Shown one piece after another: positions 25,809 through 32,666 of a stretch of 64,000 nucleotides of DNA. Below the pieces are notes generated by a model. That model was given only the letters and a program-made list of their open reading frames with translations, did not search any database and had not been told where the DNA came from. This stretch comes from Pseudooceanicola nanhaiensis (GTDB lineage: Bacteria > Pseudomonadota > Alphaproteobacteria > Rhodobacterales > Rhodobacteraceae), in NCBI RefSeq assembly GCF_020171315.1, contig NZ_JAIUZP010000004.1, positions 248,001-312,000 on the forward strand, given 5' to 3'. The position numbers and the translations under genes were made by a program. The number at the start of each line of letters is the position of its first letter. Within the stretch, counting starts at the first letter, position 1.

Positions 25809-26957
25809 TCAGCCGCGTTCGACGATGCGGGCGTAGAGGCCGACGCCGTAGGGGATCGTCTCGTCGTTGAACATATACTTGGGGTGGTGCGGGTTGAAGC
25901 CCGGCCCGTTGCCCACCTGCATGTAGCTGCCCGGCACCTTCTCCATCATGAAGGAGAAATCTTCCGAGCCCATGGAGGCCGGGAAGCCGCGCGCGACCTT
26001 CTCGATACCGACGAGGTCCACCGCGGCGGCGGCGCTGTCCTCGGTCTCGGCCTCGGCATTGATGGTGGGGGCGAAGATCAGGCGCCAGTCCACCTCGACC
26101 GTGCAGCCGAGGCCCGCGGCCACGCCCTCGGCCACCTTGCGGAACTGGGTCTCCAGCTGCTCGCCGATCTCGCGTTTGAAGAACCGCGCGGTGCCGCCCA
26201 TGGTGGCGGTGTTGGGGATGACGTTATAGGCGTCGCCGCCCGCGATCTTGGTGATCGACAGCACGGCCGGCTGGCCCGGCAGCACGTTGCGCGACACGAT
26301 GGATTGCGCGGCCGTGGCGATATGGCAGGCGGCCACCACGGGATCGATCCCCGCCTGCGGCTGCGCGCCATGGGCGCCGACGCCGGTCACCTTCACGTCG
26401 AAGAAGGCGCCGCCCGCCATGGCCGGACCGTCGCAGATGCCGAACTCACCCACCGGCATGTTGGGCCGGTTGTGCAGGCCATAGACGCTGTCGCAGGGGA
26501 ATTTCTCGAACAGCTTGTCCTCCAGCATGGCAAGCGCGCCGCCCACGCCTTCCTCGGCGGGCTGGAAGATGAAGTAGACGGTGCCGTCGAAGTTCTTCGT
26601 CTCGGCGAGGTACTTGGCCGCGCCGAGCAGCATGGTGGTGTGGCCGTCATGGCCGCAGGCATGCATCACGCCGGGCACGGTCGAGCGGTAGGGAACGTCG
26701 TTCTCCTCCTCGATGGGCAGCGCGTCCATATCGGCACGCAGGCCCACGGCGCGGTTGCCCGGACGGCCCTGCAGCACGCCCACGACGCCGGTCTGGCCGA
26801 TGCCGCGATGCACCTCGATGCCCCAGCTTTCCAGCTTTTCCGCCACCAGCGCCGCGGTGCGGTGCTCCTGCAACCCCAGTTCGGGGTGGGCGTGGATGTC
26901 GCGGCGGATGGCGGTCAGCTCATCCTGATAGCTGCGGATTTTTTCCATGAGGGACAT
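25809..26957 (-). CDS. M20D amidohydrolase (hippurate hydrolase-like)
   Basis: This 382-residue enzyme is of the hippuricase/N-acyl amino-acid hydrolase family. The metal motif is 'HACGHDGHTTMLLGA' and the catalytic Glu pair is in 'QPAEEGVGGALAML'; the dimerisation/lid domain follows in the middle. It is a paralogue of the protein at 11888-13033. GAGGAG precedes ATG 26957. It is a single-gene unit with its own terminator. Confidence 0.9.
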   Translation of the reverse strand: MSLMEKIRSYQDELTAIRRDIHAHPELGLQEHRTAALVAEKLESWGIEVHRGIGQTGVVGVLQGRPGNRAVGLRADMDALPIEEENDVPYRSTVPGVMHACGHDGHTTMLLGAAKYLAETKNFDGTVYFIFQPAEEGVGGALAMLEDKLFEKFPCDSVYGLHNRPNMPVGEFGICDGPAMAGGAFFDVKVTGVGAHGAQPQAGIDPVVAACHIATAAQSIVSRNVLPGQPAVLSITKIAGGDAYNVIPNTATMGGTARFFKREIGEQLETQFRKVAEGVAAGLGCTVEVDWRLIFAPTINAEAETEDSAAAAVDLVGIEKVARGFPASMGSEDFSFMMEKVPGSYMQVGNGPGFNPHHPKYMFNDETIPYGVGLYARIVERG

Positions 26958-27072
26958 GGGCGAGGCTCCTCTTGCCGTGAGGCCCGCCCGGTGTTGCCTG
27001 CGGCGGGCACATGCGTGTCAGGCGCAGGTTTAACGCATCCCGCGGCAGCGTCCACTCCCCTCAAACGCGAAA

Positions 27073-27094
27073 GCCCCCGCGCCCTTGCGGGGGC
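27073..27094 (-). terminator. Terminator of the ABC/FAD-enzyme operon
   Basis: GCCCCCGC pairs with GCGGGGGC around a six-base loop, followed on the minus strand by TTT, about 30 bases after the FAD enzyme stop. Confidence 0.65.
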
Positions 27095-27124
27095 ACGGGG
27101 GCTGCCTGCGGAAAAGGCAGGTCC

Positions 27125-28333
27125 TTACTGTTCGTTGCGATAGGCCGCGCGGCCCGCCGCCTCGCCGGTGGCGAAGGCAGTGCCCATGACCCGGATCGAG
27201 GCATAGGCCATGTCGTCCGCGCCGATCACCCGGCCCGCGAAATAGAGGTTGTCGAGCCCCTTGGCGCGCAGGCAGTCGAGCGGGATATCGGCAAAGCCCT
27301 CGCCCCCGATCGGGTGGTAGACCGGCTTGCCCGCGACGGAGTGATCCTCCATCGGCCAGGCGGCGCGGGCCACGCCATCGGGACGGCGGCGGCCGGTCTT
27401 GAGGTCCTCTCCCGTCAGCTCGTAGCGCGCGACGGGGTGGCGGCTTTCGCGGATGCCGATCTGCGGCCCGGTCTGGACGAGGTAGGCGTTCTGGAACCCC
27501 GGAACCTTCTCGCGCAGCACTTCGACGTAGTCATGCGCCGCCTCGCGCGAGGCGCGCTCTGCCTCGCTGAAGCTGCGGGAGGAGAGATCGGCCATGGGAT
27601 GGTCGAACATCATCCACCACATCTCGCCGGTGCGGGGCACGATGGTGAAGATGCCGCCATCCTCCCGCGCCGTGGGATAGGCGCCAGTCTTGTTATATTC
27701 GCTGAAGGCCGCGATGATCGCGTCCCGGTCGATGGGCACCGACATGTCGCGCCCACCGATCCGCACCGGGGCCGAGACCGCCTGCAACTTGCCCTCGGCA
27801 TTGCCGGTGCGGCAGGGCTGGCCCGCGACGAGCGAGAGGTTGGCATCGCCCGTGGCATCCACGAAGGCCTCTGCCGTGACCCGCTGACGTCCGTCCATGC
27901 CCGCAAGCGTGGCGCTCTCCAGCCGCGAGGCGGTGCGGGTGACGGCGGCGATGCGGGTGTGCAGCAGCACCTCCACCCCGTTCTTGGCCAGCACCCGGTC
28001 CATGGCGAGTTTCACCGCTTCCGGCTCCAGCAGGATGATCCAGTTGGAGGTGGTGGGCGACTTGAACGGTTCGCAGTCGAGGCCGAGGGCACGCAGCTCA
28101 TCGAGCAGCAGGTCGGCGACGCCGCCCACGGCCTTGATCGGGTCCGGCCCCTGCTGGAAGAAGCCGCAGTAGGCCAGAACCTGCGAGGTGGTGGCCGCCC
28201 CGCCGAGGAAGCCGTATTTCTCCACCAGAAGGACCTTGGCGCCCTCGGCGGCAGCGCCGAGCGCCGCACCGATACCACCTGCCCCGCCCCCGGCGACGAT
28301 CACGTCGTATGCGCTTTCGGGTTTGCGGCTCAT
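27125..28333 (-). CDS. FAD-dependent oxidoreductase (FAD_oxidored family)
   Basis: This 402-residue flavoprotein has an N-terminal dinucleotide-binding motif 'VIVAGGGAGGIGAALGAA' and a C-terminal FAD block 'LYFAGRVIGADDMAYAS'. It is of the FAD-dependent oxidoreductase group that includes many enzymes of unknown substrate. Start 28333 is chosen for its ATGA overlap with the permease gene; a GTG at 28342 is possible. It is co-transcribed with an SsuABC-like transporter, so it likely oxidises or reduces the imported compound. Confidence 0.85.
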   Translation of the reverse strand: MSRKPESAYDVIVAGGGAGGIGAALGAAAEGAKVLLVEKYGFLGGAATTSQVLAYCGFFQQGPDPIKAVGGVADLLLDELRALGLDCEPFKSPTTSNWIILLEPEAVKLAMDRVLAKNGVEVLLHTRIAAVTRTASRLESATLAGMDGRQRVTAEAFVDATGDANLSLVAGQPCRTGNAEGKLQAVSAPVRIGGRDMSVPIDRDAIIAAFSEYNKTGAYPTAREDGGIFTIVPRTGEMWWMMFDHPMADLSSRSFSEAERASREAAHDYVEVLREKVPGFQNAYLVQTGPQIGIRESRHPVARYELTGEDLKTGRRRPDGVARAAWPMEDHSVAGKPVYHPIGGEGFADIPLDCLRAKGLDNLYFAGRVIGADDMAYASIRVMGTAFATGEAAGRAAYRNEQ

Positions 28334-29166
28334 GTCCGCCACCCCAGCACACGGCGTTCGATCAGCCCGATGGCGCCCGAGGTGATCACGCCGAGCAGCG
28401 AGAGGATCACCACGCCGGCGAAGAGCCGTTCGAGGTCATAGAGCGAGCCTGCTTCGAGGATATAGGCCCCGATGCCGTGCTGCGCGCCCAGCATTTCCGC
28501 CGCGACCAGCAGGATGATGGCGATGGCCAGCGAGATCCGCAGCCCCGAGAGGATGCCGGGCATGGCGCCGGGCAGCACGATCTTGCGCACGATGGAGAAC
28601 CACGACAGGCCGAAGCTCTGCCCCATGCGGATCAGCGAGCGGTCCACGTTGTCCACCGCGCCGTAGGTGGCGACGACGGTGGGGGTGAAGGTGCCGAAGG
28701 CGATCAGCGCATATTTCGAGGATTCGTCGATGCCGAACCAGATCACGAAGAGCGGCAGCAGCGCGATCTTGGGGATCGGGAAGATCGCCGCCACCAGCGG
28801 CACGAGGCCCGCGCGGACATAGGAGAAAAGCCCGATCATCACGCCGACCGAGATGCCGACGATGGCCCCCAGCGAGGCGCCGACCGCCAGACGGGTCAGC
28901 GAGGGCACCAGATGCTCGAAGAGCTGGCCGGACTTGTAGAGCTGCACCAGCGTCGCCAGCACGTCCGAGGGGCGCGGCAGCGTCAGCGAGGAGATGAACC
29001 CGCTGCGGGTGCCGATCTCGATGAAGGCGATCAGGACGACGAAGACGATGGGCGCCATCCAGCGGTGCGGCTTGGCGACGAAGCCACCGCCACGGAAGCG
29101 GATTTCCATGGCCTCGTTGGGGGCCGCAGCCGGTGGCGGGGCCGAATGAAGGGTCGCGTCAGACAT
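28330..29166 (-). CDS. ABC transporter permease (SsuC/TauC type)
   Basis: This 278-residue inner-membrane permease of the nitrate/sulfonate/taurine class has about six helices after a soluble N-terminal 35 residues. The coupling loop 'RMGQSFGLSWFSIVRKIVLP' is characteristic. It overlaps the ATPase gene upstream by eight bases and the FAD enzyme downstream by four. The substrate of the importer is unknown. Confidence 0.9.
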   Translation of the reverse strand: MSDATLHSAPPPAAAPNEAMEIRFRGGGFVAKPHRWMAPIVFVVLIAFIEIGTRSGFISSLTLPRPSDVLATLVQLYKSGQLFEHLVPSLTRLAVGASLGAIVGISVGVMIGLFSYVRAGLVPLVAAIFPIPKIALLPLFVIWFGIDESSKYALIAFGTFTPTVVATYGAVDNVDRSLIRMGQSFGLSWFSIVRKIVLPGAMPGILSGLRISLAIAIILLVAAEMLGAQHGIGAYILEAGSLYDLERLFAGVVILSLLGVITSGAIGLIERRVLGWRT

Positions 29167-29926
29167 CAAGCAGCTCCTCATCTGCGGCACGCGCCTCTTC
29201 GCGCATGAGTGTCCAAAGGTGTTTCTGGGTGCGTTCCAGATCGGCGTCGGCAAAGCTGCGCTCGGTCAGGGGGCGGTCGATCTCGACCACCTCGCGGATC
29301 GCACCCGGGCGGCGCGAAAGCACCACGATCTTGTGCCCGAGGCGGACCGCCTCGTTCAGGTTGTGCGTGACGTAGACGGCGGTGAAGGGCTGCCGGTCCC
29401 AGAGCGCGATCAGGTCATCCATCAGCAGTTCGCGGGTCTGGCTGTCGAGCGCGGAAAGCGGCTCGTCCATCAGCATCACAGCGGGGTTCACCGCGAGGGC
29501 GCGGGCAATGGCCACCCGCTGCTTCATCCCGCCCGACAGCTGCTTGGGCAGCGCCTTGGCAAAGTCGGACAGCTTGGTGCGGGCCAGCACGTCGGCGATG
29601 ATCTTGTCGGCCTTCGCGCCGCGGATGCCGTGATCCTCCAGCACCAGCGAGATGTTCCCGCGCACCGAGCGCCAGGGCAGCAGCGCGAAATCCTGGAAGA
29701 CGTAGGTCAGCGGGTTGAGGCAGCCTTCGGGCGGCTGGCCCATCTGGAGCACGGCACCCTTGGTGGGGCGCTCCAGCCCGCCGATGAAACGCAGCAGCGT
29801 GGACTTGCCGCAACCGGAGGGGCCGACGAGGCAGACGATCTGCCCGGAGGGCACGTCGAGCGTGATGTCACGCAATACCTCGGTCTCGCCATAGTAATGG
29901 CTGATGCCGTCTAGTCGGATATCCAT
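29159..29926 (-). CDS. ABC transporter ATP-binding protein (SsuB/TauB type)
   Basis: This 255-residue ATPase has a Walker A 'GPSGCGKSTLL', signature 'LSGGMKQRVAIARAL', Walker B 'VMLMDEPLSALD' and switch His in 'VYVTHNLNEA'. It partners the permease and binding protein on either side. About 60 bases separate it from the binding-protein gene. Confidence 0.93.
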   Translation of the reverse strand: MDIRLDGISHYYGETEVLRDITLDVPSGQIVCLVGPSGCGKSTLLRFIGGLERPTKGAVLQMGQPPEGCLNPLTYVFQDFALLPWRSVRGNISLVLEDHGIRGAKADKIIADVLARTKLSDFAKALPKQLSGGMKQRVAIARALAVNPAVMLMDEPLSALDSQTRELLMDDLIALWDRQPFTAVYVTHNLNEAVRLGHKIVVLSRRPGAIREVVEIDRPLTERSFADADLERTQKHLWTLMREEARAADEELLDV

Positions 29927-29986
29927 GGGGAACTCACTGAGGGTTTGCGGGACGGCACAGGGCCGCCCCGCGGGGTCGTTCGGACG

Positions 29987-31009
29987 TCAGGCGTCGATGG
30001 TTTCGACGTAGCTGGTGTCCACGAAGGTATCGAGGGTGATGTCGTTGGAGATCAGCCCTTCGGACTGCATCCACGCCAGCTGATCCGCCACCGAGGCGGT
30101 GTTCAGCGCGGCGCCCTCGTTGAGACGCATCGAGCCGTTGATGATCGACGGCGCGGCCTTCTCGAACTCACGGTCGGAATAGACGTACTGGTGGATGATC
30201 TTGACCATCTCCTGGATGGCCTCGTCCCCGTTCGTCTTGTCGACCATGGTGGCGTTGTAGTCGCTGACGCCCATGCCGAAGCCCTTGAGGAAGCTCTCGG
30301 TCAGGCCGCGCTCGTTGCCCGCGTTCTTCTGCGAGGTGAAGACCGTGGTCACCTGGTAGTTCGGCACCACGTCCGCGACCATGCCGATGGCGTGGACTTC
30401 CGGCGACCCGGCCAGCGCCTTGGCGATGTGGGGCACGATGGCCCAGGCATCGACCTGGCCCGACTTGAGCGCGCCGACGATGGCCCCGACCTTCTGCAGC
30501 GGCACGAATTCCGGCGCATCGACGCCCGCGTGCATCGCCGCCTTGGCGCCCATGTAGTGGAACGAGGAGCCCGCGGTGGTCACGCCGAAGCGACGGCCGG
30601 CAAGGCCCTCGATCGAGGTCAGCCCGTCCTGGAACGCCTTGTCCGAGGCGAGGTACATCTGGCCGTCGATGCCGGGCTCTTCCGACAGCGCGCCGCCGAT
30701 GACCGTGACTGCGCCCTTCTGGGCGAGGTTGATCAGACCGCCGGTGATGGCGGTGACGCCGAAGTCCACGTCGCCCGAGGCGATCGCGACGGCCATGGGC
30801 TGTGCCGCTTCGAAGAACTTGAGTTCGACGTCGAGGCCCGCCTGCTCGAAGTAGCCCCGCTGCAGCGCGATGAAGCTGCCCGAGTGGCTGGTCAGGCTCA
30901 TGGCACCCACCACGGCCTTGCGGTTCTGCGCCAGTGCCGGTGCGGCAAGGCTGGTGGCCGCCGCTGCGCCCATCAGGCCCAGCGTCTGGCGACGATTGAA
31001 TTTAGTCAT
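29987..31009 (-). CDS. ABC transporter substrate-binding protein (SsuA/NMT1-like)
   Basis: This 340-residue periplasmic protein begins with a probable Tat/Sec signal ('NRRQTLGLMGAAAATSLAAP', cut after 'ALAQ'). The body has the NMT1/SsuA-like pattern, e.g. 'GYFEQAGLDVELKFFE' and 'SGDVDFGVTAITGG'. The ligand cannot be read from sequence; sulfonates, pyrimidine precursors and aromatic acids are all known for the family. ATG 31009 has GAGGAG just upstream. It is the first transporter gene after the GntR regulator. Confidence 0.9.
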   Translation of the reverse strand: MTKFNRRQTLGLMGAAAATSLAAPALAQNRKAVVGAMSLTSHSGSFIALQRGYFEQAGLDVELKFFEAAQPMAVAIASGDVDFGVTAITGGLINLAQKGAVTVIGGALSEEPGIDGQMYLASDKAFQDGLTSIEGLAGRRFGVTTAGSSFHYMGAKAAMHAGVDAPEFVPLQKVGAIVGALKSGQVDAWAIVPHIAKALAGSPEVHAIGMVADVVPNYQVTTVFTSQKNAGNERGLTESFLKGFGMGVSDYNATMVDKTNGDEAIQEMVKIIHQYVYSDREFEKAAPSIINGSMRLNEGAALNTASVADQLAWMQSEGLISNDITLDTFVDTSYVETIDA

Positions 31010-31035
31010 GTAGTCTCCTCCCAAAAAATCTGAAG

Positions 31036-31698
31036 TCAGGTTAGGTCCGCCCTTATGTCCTCCTCCTGCAGGGCAAGGGCAAGGTCTCTTTTACGCTGGA
31101 TAATCGCATCCAGAAGAGCCTCTTGCCGGGCGGCACGTGCGGGGAAATCGACCCGCCCTTCGCGCAGCAGCGCCAGCCGGAACCGGCGCGACTGATTGTA
31201 GAACCTGTCCGCCGTCTCGATCAGGCGGGGCGAGCCGCAGGCCGAAAGCAGCGCCGCCGTGAAGGCACGGCAGGCCTCGTCCCATTGCAGCGCGGTGGTG
31301 TCGTCGGGGCTCTCCTGCACCGCCGCATCCGCACGGGCGAGCATGTGGCCCGAGGCGATCACCGCCGCCTCCCAGTCCACGCCGCCCTGCTCCAGCGACC
31401 GGGAGAACGCCAGGCGTTCCACCTCGATCCGCATCAGCAGGATGTCCTTCAGGTCATCGGCGGTGGCCGAGGTCACCCGGAAGCCGCGTTGGTTCGTGGC
31501 CTCCACCACGCCCTCCGCCACCAGCATCCGCAGCGTCTCGCGCATGGAATGGCCCGAGCCGCCGTAGCGTTGGCGCAGGGCTTCGATCTTGAGCTTCTCA
31601 TCCGGGCGCAGACGGCCAAAGGCAATGTCGCGCTTCAACGCGGAGGCAAGCATCTGCACGATCGTGTCGTCATCGGATGTTTGTCGGCCGAAGAGCAT
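31036..31698 (-). CDS. GntR family transcriptional regulator (FCD-type)
   Basis: This 220-residue regulator has a winged helix-turn-helix from about residue 12 ('LKIEALRQRYGGSGHSMRETL') and a helical FCD-like effector domain ('DDLKDILLMRIEVERLAFSR'). It is divergent from the shikimate-dehydrogenase-like gene and stands just before the transporter genes. ATG 31698 is chosen because the DNA upstream turns AT-rich and promoter-like; an in-frame ATG at 31740 would add 14 residues. It probably controls both directions. Confidence 0.85.
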   Translation of the reverse strand: MLFGRQTSDDDTIVQMLASALKRDIAFGRLRPDEKLKIEALRQRYGGSGHSMRETLRMLVAEGVVEATNQRGFRVTSATADDLKDILLMRIEVERLAFSRSLEQGGVDWEAAVIASGHMLARADAAVQESPDDTTALQWDEACRAFTAALLSACGSPRLIETADRFYNQSRRFRLALLREGRVDFPARAARQEALLDAIIQRKRDLALALQEEDIRADLT

Positions 31699-31719
31699 TT
31701 CATACCCGGTTCTTGAAAA

Positions 31720-31739
31720 TGTTGGATATTTTTGGAACA
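31720..31739. promoter_or_regulatory. Candidate GntR operator
   Basis: An AT-rich imperfect dyad, TGTTGG at the left and GGAACA at the right with outer arms TGTT/AACA, lies in the divergent promoter region between the GntR and shikimate-dehydrogenase-like genes. Confidence 0.4.
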
Positions 31740-31799
31740 TGCGACACAATCCTGTCAACTAGGGAAATACGCTGCCCTGCAGCGAGGGGGAGGAACGCC

Positions 31800-32597
31800 A
31801 TGCAAATCACTGGAAAAACGAAATATATTCCGATCATCGGCCATCCGGCGTGGAAGGTCGTCTCGCCGCCCGCGATCAATGCCCGACTGGCGGAGGAGCG
31901 AGTCGACGCCGTCATGACGGCCCTCGACGTGACGCCCGAGGCGCTGCCCGCCTTCTGGACGCTGCTGCGCAGCTCCGAGACGATGCTGGGCTGTTCGATC
32001 ACCTTCCCGCACAAGCAGCCGGCCTTCGACGAGGTCGACAGCCGCACCGACCGGGCAGACCGGCTGGGCGCGCTGAACACCTTGCGGCGGGGGGCCGATG
32101 GCAGCCTCACGGGCGATGCGACCGACGGGCTGGCGCTCTGCGCGGCGATCGCGGCGGCGGGTCATGACCTTGCGGGCCGCAGCGCGCGCATCGTGGGCGC
32201 GGGCGGCGGCGCGGGCCTCGCCATCGTGGATGCCTTCTGCGAGGCCGGGGTCACCGCGCTGGTATTGGCCGAGGCGGACCCGGCGCGGCTGGATGCGGTG
32301 ATGGACCTGCTGGTGACGCATTGGCCGCGCGTCGCCCTGCTGGCCCCCGACAGCCCCGTGGATGTGCAGGTGAATGCCACCACGCTGGGGCTGAAGGAGA
32401 CGGACACCCTGCCCTTCACGGATGCGGAGCTGCAATCGGCGGCCTTCGTCTGCGACATCGTCGGCCCCGCAGGCCAGACCGTGATGACCCGGCGGGCTGC
32501 CGCCCTTGGCACGCCCGTGGTGGACGGCGCTGCCATGGGCGAAGGTCAGGTCGCGGCGCAGCTGTCCTTCATCCTCGACCGGCCGCTGGCGGGCTGA
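31800..32597 (+). CDS. Shikimate dehydrogenase-like protein (AroE homologue, altered substrate site)
   Basis: This 265-residue AroE-fold protein has an N-terminal substrate domain and a C-terminal nucleotide domain ('VGAGGGAGLAIVDA'). The catalytic Lys of 'TFPHK' and Asp of 'GDATDG' are kept. Three residues that bind shikimate in AroE are changed: the SxS motif is 'VVS', the Asn of NVT is Ser ('CSITFPHK'), and the Asn of GDNTDG is Ala. It is therefore probably not the biosynthetic enzyme but a dehydrogenase for a related hydroxy acid imported by the neighbouring ABC transporter. GGAGGA precedes ATG 31800. Confidence 0.82.
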   Translation: MQITGKTKYIPIIGHPAWKVVSPPAINARLAEERVDAVMTALDVTPEALPAFWTLLRSSETMLGCSITFPHKQPAFDEVDSRTDRADRLGALNTLRRGADGSLTGDATDGLALCAAIAAAGHDLAGRSARIVGAGGGAGLAIVDAFCEAGVTALVLAEADPARLDAVMDLLVTHWPRVALLAPDSPVDVQVNATTLGLKETDTLPFTDAELQSAAFVCDIVGPAGQTVMTRRAAALGTPVVDGAAMGEGQVAAQLSFILDRPLAG

Positions 32598-32615
32598 TCC
32601 GCCGCACCAAGGCAA

Positions 32616-32648
32616 AGGGCCCGCCATCTGCATGGCGGGCCCTGTTTT
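32616..32648 (+). terminator. Rho-independent terminator after the AroE-like gene
   Basis: A perfect 12-bp stem (AGGGCCCGCCAT / ATGGCGGGCCCT, loop CTGC) is followed by GTTTTAG. It lies between convergent genes. Confidence 0.85.
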
Positions 32649-32666
32649 AGTGCACAAGCGGCGGGA

